DNA of 16,440 nt from Chloroflexota bacterium (GTDB lineage: Bacteria; Desulfobacterota; Desulfuromonadia; Desulfuromonadales; Geopsychrobacteraceae), in contig JADFVC010000386.1 in the NCBI GenBank assembly GCA_015222355.1, positions 1 through 16,440 of the forward strand. Reading direction: 5' to 3'. The position numbers were made by a program, and so were the translations under genes. The notes below the pieces were generated by a model that saw only the letters and a program-made list of their open reading frames with translations, ran no database searches and was not told the origin of the DNA. Positions 6,662-13,469 of the stretch are shown one piece after another (position 1 is the stretch's first letter; every line of letters begins with the position of its first letter).

Positions 6662-6790
6662 CAAAAAAAATGGGCCGATAACGGGGGGAGGTGTTCCCTG
6701 TTATCGGCCCTTCAGCAAGAAAGGAGGCGTAATTTAACTTTCTTGTATCAACAGCTCGACTGCCACACCAAACTGTTGATGGTTGTTACT
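6662..6790 (-). ncRNA. Candidate small RNA or leader upstream of tkt, three hairpins
   Basis: Read on the minus strand, three hairpins follow in a row: ATCAACAG/CTGTTGAT (6773-6780 with 6747-6754), CAAGAAAG/CTTTCTTG (6738-6745 with 6716-6723; arms as they read on the two strands) and the 11-bp GGGCCGATAAC/GTTATCGGCCC (6700-6710 with 6672-6682), the last followed by eight T. A promoter-like pair sits just upstream. Hairpin 2 carries CCTCCTTTCT in its loop and 3' arm, identical to the anti-Shine-Dalgarno tail of 16S rRNA. No ORF fits. It is either an independent RNA of about 130 nt or an attenuated leader of tkt. I recognise no Rfam family. Confidence 0.45.
6663..6710 (-). terminator. Strong intrinsic terminator between the aminotransferase and tkt
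   Basis: An 11-bp perfect stem (6672-6682 with 6700-6710), extended by an inner GGGA/TCCC pairing, is followed by A and eight T on the minus strand (6663-6671). It should separate tkt from upstream transcription and end the candidate small RNA. Confidence 0.85.
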
Positions 6791-6796
6791 CTACTC

Positions 6797-6824
6797 ATGA
6801 TAAACAACAAAAAACACGTGGCAA
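6797..6824 (-). promoter_or_regulatory. Candidate promoter of the three-hairpin RNA
   Basis: Minus strand TTGCCA (6819-6824), 16-base spacer, TATCAT (6797-6802). The predicted start is near 6790, just before the first hairpin. Confidence 0.4.
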
Positions 6825-6851
6825 TACGTATTTGATTGCTGGCAAAAACGC

Positions 6852-6878
6852 GAAAAGTGACTGCGCAAATGCACAGTC
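6852..6878 (-). terminator. Weak terminator after the aminotransferase gene
   Basis: GACTGTGC/GCGCAGTC (6859-6878, one mismatch, ATTT loop) starts 13 bases after the stop codon and is followed by ACTTTTCG and then a T-run on the minus strand. It is weaker than the terminator at 6663-6710. Confidence 0.4.
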
Positions 6879-6891
6879 GCTCAGTAATCTA

Positions 6892-8196
6892 TTACGATTT
6901 CAGGTAGTTGGTGACAGCGTTGGCGATGGTGATAAAAATCTGGGTAAATTCCTTTTCGTCAATTTCCAGCAGGGTAATGCGGAAACCACGCTCCTCGGTA
7001 CAAAACGATGAAATCGGTACCACACAGATACCCGTTGCGGCCAACAGGTAGTAGACAAAACGCTTGTCAGTGGCAACCCCCGGCTGGTTGACCAAACTCT
7101 CAACCAATTTACGCACTTCACCATTATCAATAGCCAGGCTCTGGCTATCATTCAGTAACCCTTTTTCAACCACCACACTCATATAAAAGGCACCATTGGT
7201 GCGATTCACCTTGAGCCCCGGCACCTCTTTGAGCAAATTATAAGCAATATTCGAATAATGCTCGTAACGGTTGCGGCGTTCCTCCAGATACTTGGGATAC
7301 TCGGGATGGCTGAGAATCGACGGAATCGCCTTCTGTGGCAGGGTTGTGGAACAGACCTCAACCATCTTCGAATCGAGAATGCTCTGCAGATAGCGGGCAA
7401 ACATCGGATCCTTATCAACATTGTAGACTTCGATCCAGCCACAGCGTGAACCCGGCCACGGCACTTCCTTGCTGATACCTTTCATAGCGATGGCCGGCAG
7501 ATCACCAACCAGATCGGAAATCGGCTTAGTTGAGGTGCCATTGTAACAAAGATTGTGGTAGATCTCGTCACAAATCAGGAACAGATCGAACTCCTTACAA
7601 ATAGCGATGATCTCTTTCAGGATCCGCTCAGGGTAAACGGCCCCGGTCGGATTATCCGGGTTAATGATCAAAATCCCGGAAATGGCCGGGTTGTACTTGA
7701 CCGACAGACGTAGGTCGTCCATGTCCGGGTACCAGTGGTTGTCCGGATCAAGCCTATACGTCAGCGGTTTCTGCCCGGCATGAGCGCCCTCGGCCGAAGA
7801 GTGGGTCGAATAAGTCGGGGAGGGGCCGATGACCCGCGACTCGCGACGCAGCAGACCGTAAACCTTCTGGATGGCATCCCCCAGCCCGTTAAAAAAGATG
7901 ATGTCTTCTACGGTGATCTGGGTCTTGCCACGCTGATTGGTCTGGTTGGCCAGGAACTCGCGGGTTTCCAACACCCCCTTGGTGGCGCAATAGCCGTAGG
8001 AGCAGTCCGTCATCGCCAAGTCGGAGACGATCTTCTTGAGCCAATCTGGAATTTTTTCCCCCTTGGCGATCGGGTCGCCGATATTCTCCATGTTCGTCTT
8101 GATCCCAAGCTTATTGAGCTTTTCTGCAATCTCGACGATGGCGCGAATTTCATAGGTCAACTCACCGGCACCGATATGGACAATATTATTACGCAT
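6892..8196 (-). CDS. Fold-type I PLP aminotransferase, AlaA-like (probable alanine transaminase)
   Basis: The 434-residue enzyme belongs to the class I/II aminotransferases. Numbered from ATG 8196: NPDNPTG with Asn182, CDEIYHN with Asp210 and Tyr213, the PLP-binding Lys243 in MKGISKEVPW and Arg251 in PGSRCGW. The C-terminal GFRITLLE supplies the substrate-carboxylate Arg. From memory, YEIR near the N-terminus, GYCATKG, TVEDI, WYPDMDDLR and ILIINPDNPTGAVYP resemble E. coli AlaA, which makes alanine from pyruvate and glutamate; aspartate or another amino donor cannot be excluded. The frame extends to 8226, but those codons lie inside a terminator hairpin, whereas ATG 8196 has GGAGAGGCGGAG just upstream. 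It is preceded by a leader ORF, antiterminator and terminator, implying attenuation by aminoacyl-tRNA supply. It lies next to PFOR, a pyruvate enzyme. Confidence 0.85.
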   Translation of the reverse strand: MRNNIVHIGAGELTYEIRAIVEIAEKLNKLGIKTNMENIGDPIAKGEKIPDWLKKIVSDLAMTDCSYGYCATKGVLETREFLANQTNQRGKTQITVEDIIFFNGLGDAIQKVYGLLRRESRVIGPSPTYSTHSSAEGAHAGQKPLTYRLDPDNHWYPDMDDLRLSVKYNPAISGILIINPDNPTGAVYPERILKEIIAICKEFDLFLICDEIYHNLCYNGTSTKPISDLVGDLPAIAMKGISKEVPWPGSRCGWIEVYNVDKDPMFARYLQSILDSKMVEVCSTTLPQKAIPSILSHPEYPKYLEERRNRYEHYSNIAYNLLKEVPGLKVNRTNGAFYMSVVVEKGLLNDSQSLAIDNGEVRKLVESLVNQPGVATDKRFVYYLLAATGICVVPISSFCTEERGFRITLLEIDEKEFTQIFITIANAVTNYLKS

Positions 8197-8211
8197 CTTC
8201 TCCGCCTCTCC

Positions 8212-8246
8212 AATTAAAAAGGCCATGGACTTTTCTGTCCATGGCC
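8212..8246 (-). terminator. Attenuator terminator in the aminotransferase leader
   Basis: On the minus strand GGCCATGGAC (8237-8246), loop AGAAAA, GTCCATGGCC (8221-8230), then TTTTTAATT. The 10-bp stem is perfect and ends 16 bases before the gene's ATG at 8196. No other gene lies between it and the leader promoter except the 28-codon leader ORF, so it acts as an attenuator. Confidence 0.85.
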
Positions 8247-8296
8247 TCGGTTAAATTTAGCTACCCGTGCAGCTCACCCTCAGGGGTGATGGACAG
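8235..8296 (-). promoter_or_regulatory. Antiterminator pairing between leader ORF and terminator arm
   Basis: CTGTCCAT inside the last codons of the leader ORF (8289-8296) is exactly complementary to ATGGACAG (8235-8242), which contains most of the 5' arm of the terminator. The two pairings exclude each other. Between them TCACCC/GGGTGA (8284-8289 with 8274-8279) forms a small hairpin over the leader stop codon. Confidence 0.65.
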
Positions 8297-8366
8297 TCGT
8301 AAGGCGCGTGCTCGCCGCCTGGAACGCTCGTGCTGCCGCTGCTGCAATTTTCATCATCTTCATCAT
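8280..8366 (-). CDS. Alanine-rich leader peptide of an attenuator
   Basis: The 28-codon ORF reads MMKMMKI, then AAAAARAFQAAS, then TRLTTVHHP and TGA. Eight codons are Ala, five of them in a row, and all eight are GCA or GCG, readable by one tRNA-Ala(UGC). AGGAG (8375-8379) is 8 bases before the first ATG. Its last codons (ACT GTC CAT CAC CCC TGA) contain the strand that can pair with the terminator. A ribosome stalled on the Ala run would leave that strand free and permit read-through; a ribosome reaching the stop would cover it and permit termination. This matches the his, thr and ilv attenuators of enteric bacteria, with alanine as the sensed residue. The peptide itself is probably without function. 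Confidence 0.7.
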   Translation of the reverse strand: MMKMMKIAAAAARAFQAASTRLTTVHHP

Positions 8367-8403
8367 CTTGTATACTCCTGCCCAGTAAAAGTTCGCCATT
8401 TGA

Positions 8404-8431
8404 ACTATCACAGCAGTTACAACCATGTCAA
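8404..8431 (-). promoter_or_regulatory. Promoter of the leader-aminotransferase unit
   Basis: Minus strand TTGACA (8426-8431), 16-base spacer, GATAGT (8404-8409). The -35 is perfect, the -10 matches at four of six. Transcription from about 8397 leaves roughly 30 bases before the leader ATG. Confidence 0.5.
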
Positions 8432-8480
8432 ATCATTTGGTGAATTTTTCTCTTCCTGGGGATATGGGGGTACCAGTATC

Positions 8481-8524
8481 AGTGCCTGAATTTCGCTATT
8501 GTTCGTCAGGCACTCACAGCTCCG
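8481..8524. other. 9-bp inverted repeat between nifJ and the leader promoter
   Basis: AGTGCCTGA (8481-8489) and TCAGGCACT (8516-8524) enclose 26 bases. It lies about 50 bp upstream of the leader -35. No U-run follows, so it is more likely a regulatory or repeat structure than a terminator. Confidence 0.4.
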
Positions 8525-8532
8525 GAAGAATG

Positions 8533-8566
8533 AAAAAAGGCTCCCGACATAAACCTGTCGGGAGCC
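8533..8566 (-). terminator. Intrinsic terminator of recR-nifJ
   Basis: An 11-bp perfect stem GGCTCCCGACA/TGTCGGGAGCC (8539-8549 with 8556-8566) with a 6-base loop is followed by six T on the minus strand (8533-8538). It starts 28 bases after the nifJ stop. TTTTC on the other side would also serve plus-strand transcription. Confidence 0.9.
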
Positions 8567-8593
8567 TTTTCAGGTCAGCTATGTTGAATCAGC

Positions 8594-11500
8594 CTATTTG
8601 TCCTCTTCAAACTGCATTGCTGCCATTTTTTTATACAGATCAAAACGTGCCGCAGTTTCCTTGGTTGCCTGGACCATGAGTTTGGCAGCCATTTCGGGCT
8701 GTGCTTTCTTCAGCACACGGAAACGGTTTTCGCCGTAAGCATAATCTTCAAAGCTGATACTCGGATCCTTGCTGTCGAGCTGCAGCGGATTCTTACCCTC
8801 ATCAGCCAAGCGGGGATCATAGCGGAACAGCGGCCAGTGACCGGAGTTCACCGCCTTCTTGCACTCATCTACTGCGGTGGTCATATCGATACCATGAGCG
8901 ATGCAGTGGCTGTAAGCGAGAATGATGGAAGGACCATCATAGGCTTCAGCTTCGAGGAATGCCTTAACACACTGTGCAGGATTAGCCATGGAGACCTTGG
9001 CAACATAGATATTGCCGTAGGTCATGCAGAGCATGCCCAAGTCTTTCTTGCCCATGCGCTTACCACCAGCAGCAAACTGAGCTACCGCAGCAAGAGGGGT
9101 TGCCTTGGACGCTTGACCACCGGTGTTGGAGTACACCTCGGTATCAAGAACCAGAGCATTGACGTTGGCACCGGACGCCAGAACATGGTCAAGACCGCCA
9201 TAGCCGATATCATAGGCCCAGCCGTCACCACCGACGACCCATACCGATTTTTCAACCAGGTAGTCGGCAACCGACAACAGTTGCTTGGAACTGTTATCCG
9301 AGCACTGCTCAAGACCCGCTTTAAGCTTGGCAACACGGGCACGTTGCTCTTCAATGCCCTGCTGAGTGCCTTGGTCTGCCGTTTGAATCTCTTTGATCAG
9401 ATCCGCATACTCAGATCCAACTTGACGCAATTTATCAGCAGCACCGGGCAGAAGCTCTAGAGCATACTCCTTGAACTTATCTACAGTCAGGCGCATGCCG
9501 AAACCAAACTCGGCATTATCCTCAAACAGTGAGTTGCTCCATGTCGGGCCAAGACCATCCTTACGGGTGGTCCAAGGGGTGGTGGGCAGATTACCGCTAT
9601 AGATAGAGGAACAACCGGTGGCGTTGGCGATCATGGCACGATCACCAAACAGCTGGGACAGCAGCTTGACAAACGGGGTCTCACCACAACCCAAGCAGGC
9701 ACCGGAGAACTCAAATGTTGGGGGCAGGAACTGGCTACCTTTAAGAGTAGACCGCTTGAACAGTTTCTCATCGGTCTCAGGCAGATCGAGGAAAAACTCC
9801 CAGTTCGCTGCTTCTTGCTCACGCAGCGGTACTTGTGGTTGCATGTTGATCGCCTTATGGCCCTCTTCCGTCTTGCTCTTGGCCGGGCAGTTATACACAC
9901 ATGCGCCACAACCGGTACAGTCTTCGGGAGCTGTTTGCAAAGTAAACTTCTTACCTGCCAGATCCTTGCCCTTGGCTTCTACCGACTTGAACGCTGCCGG
10001 TGCACCTTCGAGACATTCTGCATCATAGGCCTTCATGCGGATTGCGGCATGGGGGCAGACAAAAGAACAGATACCACACTGGATACACAGCTCTTCGTCC
10101 CATACCGGAATATTCACAGCAATGTTACGCTTTTCGTAACATGCAGTCGCCGTAGGGAAGGTACCGTCACAGGGCATGGCCGAGATCGGCAGTTTGTCGC
10201 CCTTGCCTTCGATAATGGCCGCAATGGTGGTCTTGACAAACGCTGGAGCATCACCTTCAATAGCTCCGTGGATACGTAGATCACCACCGACGGGACCAGC
10301 AGTTACCTCGTAAATATTCTCCAAGGCGCGATCAACCGCTTCCTTGTTCATGCTGACCACTTTTTCACCAGCCTTACCGTAAGACTTGACAATGGCACTT
10401 TTGATTTCGGCAAGGGCGGTATCCAGAGGAATAATACCGGAGATCTTGAAGAAGGCGGTCTGCATGATGACGTTGATGCGGGAACCGAGGCCGATCTCCT
10501 CACCGAGACTGATACCGTCGATCACATAAAACTTCAATTCCTTGTCAACAATTTGTTGTTGAACTTCAACAGGAATCTGGTTCCAGACCTCATCTTTACT
10601 GTAAGGGCTGTTAAGCAGGAAGGTTGCTCCTTGCTTAGCGTTCTTCAGAATGTCGTATTTCTCAAGGAAAGAGAAGTTATGGCAGGCCAGAAAATCAGCA
10701 CTGTCGATAAGGTAGGGAGACTTGATCTCCTGCTTACCAAAACGCAGATGACTGGTGGTCATGCTGCCCGCTTTTTTCGAATCGTAAACAAAATAGGCCT
10801 GAACTTTGTTATCGGTCGTCTCACCGATGATCTTGATCGAGTTTTTATTGGCACCAACGGTACCGTCAGAACCGAGACCGTAAAACATCGCGGCATAACC
10901 TTCAGATGGCACGTTAAAGCTCGGATCAAACGACAGGCTGTTGCCGGTAACATCATCTTCAATACCCACAACAAAGTGGTTCTTCGGCGTGGCTGCAGCG
11001 AGATTATCAAACACCGATTGCGCCATGGCCGGGGTAAACTCGGAAGAGCCGAGGCCAAAACGACCACCGACCACCTTCGGGTAGCCTTGACCTTGATACA
11101 GACCCTCTTCCATCGCTTCGCCAAGAGCAGTACGCACCAACTGATAGAGCGGCTCACCCAGAGAACCGGGCTCTTTCGTCCGATCCAAAACAGCAATGCT
11201 CTTCACCGATGCCGGCAACGCTTCAGCAAACGCTTTAAGCGGGAACGGCAGGAACAGACGCACCTTCAGCAGGCCGACTTTTTCCCCTTGAGCCACCTGG
11301 TATTCAACCAGCTCTTCCATGGTAGCGGCGCCGGAACCCATTATCACAACCACACGCTCGGCATCGGGGGCACCCACATAATCCACCAGCTTATACTGAC
11401 GACCAACCAGCCCGGCCAATTTATCCATCTCGGCCTGAAGGACTTCAGGAATAGGCTCATAAAACTTGGTGACCGTCTCGCGCCCCTGGAAGTAAACATC

Positions 11501-12166
11501 CGGGTTCTGTGCCGTACCACGCAAAACAGGATGATCCGGCGACAATGACCGTGCCTTATGCTCACGCACCAGATCGTCATCAATCATGGCACTGATATCA
11601 TCCATGCTCAACTCTTCAACCTTCTGAATTTCATGAGAAGTACGGAAGCCATCAAAGTAGTGCAAAAACGGAACACGAGTCCGCAGGGTAGTCGACTGCG
11701 CCAGCAGGGCGAAATCCATAACTTCTTGTACGGTATTGGAACACAGCATCCCCCAACCGCAGGCACGGCATGACATAACGTCCGAGTGGTCACCAAAGAT
11801 CGACAGTGCCTGAGCCGAAATCGCCCGCGCCGACACGTGGAAAACCGTCGAGGTCAGCTCACCGGCAATCTTGTACATATTGGGGATCATCAACAACAGA
11901 CCCTGCGAGGCTGTAAAGGTGGTGGTCAGAGCACCAGCTTGCAAGGCACCATGCACGGCACCGGCAGCACCGCCTTCAGATTGCATCTCTACAACCGTGG
12001 GGATAGTGCCCCAGATATTCTTCACCCCCGCCGCACTCTTGGCATCGGCCATTTCACCCATGTCCGAAGACGGGGTGATCGGGTAAATCGCAACAACCTC
12101 GTTGGTCGCATGAGCGACATGGGCCACGGCAGTGTTGCCATCAATGTTAACCATCTTACGCGACAT
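8594..12166 (-). CDS. nifJ: Pyruvate:ferredoxin (flavodoxin) oxidoreductase, single-chain
   Basis: The 1190-residue homodimer subunit interconverts pyruvate, CoA and oxidised ferredoxin with acetyl-CoA, CO2 and reduced ferredoxin in the cytoplasm. Domain order is that of Desulfovibrio africanus PFOR: N-terminal pyrimidine-binding domain with YPITPSS (about 29-35), domain II, the gamma-type POR domain with YGLGSDGTVGANKNSI, two [4Fe-4S] ferredoxin motifs (CIQCGICSFVCP and CTGCGACVYNCPAKS), then the ThDP domain with CLGCGETPF, ATGCSSIYSGN and GGDGWAYDIGYGGLDHVL plus YSNTGGQ. The cysteines of all three clusters are present, including a late one near CMTYGN. Start ATG 12166 has AAGGAGG 5 bases upstream; the longer frame from 12202 would include that ribosome site. 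It follows recR by 82 bases and is ended by a strong terminator. In Geobacter-like cells the enzyme often works towards pyruvate synthesis. Confidence 0.97.
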   Translation of the reverse strand: MSRKMVNIDGNTAVAHVAHATNEVVAIYPITPSSDMGEMADAKSAAGVKNIWGTIPTVVEMQSEGGAAGAVHGALQAGALTTTFTASQGLLLMIPNMYKIAGELTSTVFHVSARAISAQALSIFGDHSDVMSCRACGWGMLCSNTVQEVMDFALLAQSTTLRTRVPFLHYFDGFRTSHEIQKVEELSMDDISAMIDDDLVREHKARSLSPDHPVLRGTAQNPDVYFQGRETVTKFYEPIPEVLQAEMDKLAGLVGRQYKLVDYVGAPDAERVVVIMGSGAATMEELVEYQVAQGEKVGLLKVRLFLPFPLKAFAEALPASVKSIAVLDRTKEPGSLGEPLYQLVRTALGEAMEEGLYQGQGYPKVVGGRFGLGSSEFTPAMAQSVFDNLAAATPKNHFVVGIEDDVTGNSLSFDPSFNVPSEGYAAMFYGLGSDGTVGANKNSIKIIGETTDNKVQAYFVYDSKKAGSMTTSHLRFGKQEIKSPYLIDSADFLACHNFSFLEKYDILKNAKQGATFLLNSPYSKDEVWNQIPVEVQQQIVDKELKFYVIDGISLGEEIGLGSRINVIMQTAFFKISGIIPLDTALAEIKSAIVKSYGKAGEKVVSMNKEAVDRALENIYEVTAGPVGGDLRIHGAIEGDAPAFVKTTIAAIIEGKGDKLPISAMPCDGTFPTATACYEKRNIAVNIPVWDEELCIQCGICSFVCPHAAIRMKAYDAECLEGAPAAFKSVEAKGKDLAGKKFTLQTAPEDCTGCGACVYNCPAKSKTEEGHKAINMQPQVPLREQEAANWEFFLDLPETDEKLFKRSTLKGSQFLPPTFEFSGACLGCGETPFVKLLSQLFGDRAMIANATGCSSIYSGNLPTTPWTTRKDGLGPTWSNSLFEDNAEFGFGMRLTVDKFKEYALELLPGAADKLRQVGSEYADLIKEIQTADQGTQQGIEEQRARVAKLKAGLEQCSDNSSKQLLSVADYLVEKSVWVVGGDGWAYDIGYGGLDHVLASGANVNALVLDTEVYSNTGGQASKATPLAAVAQFAAGGKRMGKKDLGMLCMTYGNIYVAKVSMANPAQCVKAFLEAEAYDGPSIILAYSHCIAHGIDMTTAVDECKKAVNSGHWPLFRYDPRLADEGKNPLQLDSKDPSISFEDYAYGENRFRVLKKAQPEMAAKLMVQATKETAARFDLYKKMAAMQFEEDK

Positions 12167-12248
12167 GTGTTCCTCCTTAAACAGTAAGTAAGTGTTTCCC
12201 AAAATCCCTATAAAGAGTTTCTATCGAACTGTTCCTCATTTACTATGC

Positions 12249-12848
12249 TCAAAGTTCCCGACGCCCGGCTACCGCCTGTTGTACAGTTCCCGCATCAATA
12301 TATTCCAGATCACTTCCAGAAGGGATACCATGCGCCAAGCGGGTGACCCGTAGACCCTTTTCTTTGCAAAGTTTAGCAAGATACAGAGCCGTCGCTTCAC
12401 CTTCGACCGTGAAGTTAGTGGCCAGCAGTATCTCGTCGATCTGCTCCGTTTCAAGACGCTGCAGCAGCTGTGAAATTTTCAGATCCTCGGGGCCGATGCC
12501 ATCCAGCGGGGAGAGTGCTCCGTGCAAAACATGATATAAGCCACGGTAGGCGTGGCTGCGCTCAATCGCCAACAGGTCCTGCGGTTCCTGCACAATGCAG
12601 AGTCTCCGGCTATCACGGGCCGGATCATTGCAAATCTGACAGGTCTCAGCTTCAGCGACATGAAAGCAACGGCTGCAAAAGCCGACTTTGCTTTTCATCT
12701 CCAGCAGTGCCGCCGCCAATGCCTCAACATCCCGTTGCGACGTTCGCAACAGATGAAAAGCCAAACGGGCGGCTGTTTTGCTACCGATCCCCGGCAGCTT
12801 GCTCAATTCAGCCACTAAACGAGCAAATGACGGGAGCGACCCTAGCAT
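12249..12848 (-). CDS. recR: Recombination mediator protein RecR
   Basis: The 199-residue protein helps load RecA on gapped DNA with RecF and RecO. In order: helix-hairpin-helix LSKLPGIGSKTAARLAFHLL (about 15-34), a zinc finger CSRC-N9-CQIC (about 58-73), the Toprim domain with CIVQEPQDLLAIE and YHVLHGALSPLDGIGPEDL, and a C-terminal GLRVTRLAHGIPSGSDLEYI Walker-B-like segment. The length is normal. GGGGAGG lies just before the ATG. It normally follows dnaX and ybaB; here it is in the same order but split from them by a terminator, and has its own predicted promoter with an operator, which it shares with nifJ 82 bases downstream. Confidence 0.97.
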   Translation of the reverse strand: MLGSLPSFARLVAELSKLPGIGSKTAARLAFHLLRTSQRDVEALAAALLEMKSKVGFCSRCFHVAEAETCQICNDPARDSRRLCIVQEPQDLLAIERSHAYRGLYHVLHGALSPLDGIGPEDLKISQLLQRLETEQIDEILLATNFTVEGEATALYLAKLCKEKGLRVTRLAHGIPSGSDLEYIDAGTVQQAVAGRREL

Positions 12849-12950
12849 GATTCCTCCCCTAAATCCAATATTTAAAATATCGTTCTATTTTTTTAACATC
12901 ACTTAAAAAATAAAATTTCCCCAAAAATAATTGGGCAATTTCTGGCCTAC

Positions 12951-12961
12951 TGGTCAGACCA
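12951..12961. promoter_or_regulatory. GntR/FadR-type operator TGGT-N3-ACCA upstream of recR-nifJ
   Basis: TGGTCAGACCA is a perfect palindrome, extended by TA/TA to 17 bp with one mismatch (12948-12964). TGGT-N3-ACCA is the core seen in FadR, PdhR and LldR operators. It covers the predicted transcription start, the usual place for a repressor. Confidence 0.5.
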
Positions 12962-12967
12962 ATAAAA

Positions 12968-12996
12968 ACTTTACCACGCGCTCGAAAAAACTTCAA
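12968..12996 (-). promoter_or_regulatory. Candidate promoter of recR-nifJ
   Basis: Minus strand TTGAAG (12991-12996), 17-base spacer, TAAAGT (12968-12973); each hexamer matches at four of six. The start would fall near 12961, inside the operator. A second possible pair, TTGCCC-17-TTTTAT, lies further downstream. Confidence 0.4.
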
Positions 12997-13001
12997 TCTA
13001 C

Positions 13002-13020
13002 TTTATCGTATACCGATAAA
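13002..13020. promoter_or_regulatory. 19-bp palindrome TTTATCG-N5-CGATAAA
   Basis: Perfect 7-bp arms (13002-13008 and 13014-13020) around TATAC lie just upstream of the predicted -35 of recR-nifJ, an activator-like position. The regulator is unknown. Confidence 0.45.
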
Positions 13021-13042
13021 CTAAAAAAGCGAGTGATGCTGG

Positions 13043-13082
13043 AAAAAAAATCCCCGCCAGTAACAATGCCACCTGCGGGGAT
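13043..13082 (-). terminator. Intrinsic terminator of dnaX-ybaB
   Basis: ATCCCCGC (13075-13082 on the minus strand), a 17-base loop and GCGGGGAT (13050-13057) are followed by a run of T (13043-13050). It lies 24 bases after the ybaB stop and separates it from recR. Confidence 0.85.
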
Positions 13083-13105
13083 CGTAGAACAAAAGCAGTT
13101 TTTCG

Positions 13106-13420
13106 CTAAAACATTCCGGGGATATTCATACCACCGGTGACCTTGCTCATCTCCTGCTTGATCATCTCCTGACTCTGCTTGATCGCCTCATTGACCGCAG
13201 CCAAAACCAGATCCTGCAACATCTCCACATCTTCCGGATCAACCACGTCCTTCTCGATCGTCAGGCTGAGTAATTCCTGCTTACCATTCACCCGGGCGGT
13301 GACCATGCCGCCACCGGCTGTTGCTTCGACTTCTTTACTTTCCAGCTCCTGTTGCACCCGGGCAATTTTTGCCTGCATCTGCTGGGCCTGCTTCATGATG
13401 TTACCAAGTCCTTTTGCCAT
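13106..13420 (-). CDS. ybaB: YbaB/EbfC nucleoid-associated protein
   Basis: The 104-residue protein matches the YbaB/EbfC family: an N-terminal amphipathic helix [20 protein letters not shown], then [20 protein letters not shown] forming the central sheet, [20 protein letters not shown], and a Met/Gly-rich C-terminus ending MNIPGMF. It forms tweezer-shaped dimers that bind DNA. GGAGG lies 5 to 6 bases before the ATG. It sits 49 bases after dnaX, the near-universal bacterial arrangement, and ends at a terminator, so dnaX-ybaB form one transcript. Confidence 0.95.
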   Translation of the reverse strand: MAKGLGNIMKQAQQMQAKIARVQQELESKEVEATAGGGMVTARVNGKQELLSLTIEKDVVDPEDVEMLQDLVLAAVNEAIKQSQEMIKQEMSKVTGGMNIPGMF

Positions 13421-13469
13421 CTTTTCCTCCAGATTATTTTATAGCCGGAAGCCACCGGCCAGTTTTTTG

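Noticed and set aside
6717..6726. AGAAAGGAGG as a plus-strand ribosome-binding site
   Set aside because: No start codon follows at a usable distance; the sequence is better explained as part of the minus-strand hairpin.
5870..6835. Long plus-strand ORF opposite tkt
   Set aside because: It is the antisense of transketolase and has no domain or ribosome site.
8197..8226. Upstream in-frame start (MAFLIGEAEK) for the aminotransferase
   Set aside because: Those codons lie within or just after the terminator hairpin; the ATG at 8196 has a proper ribosome site.
10553..11548. Long plus-strand ORF opposite nifJ
   Set aside because: Antisense shadow of the PFOR gene with no recognisable domain.
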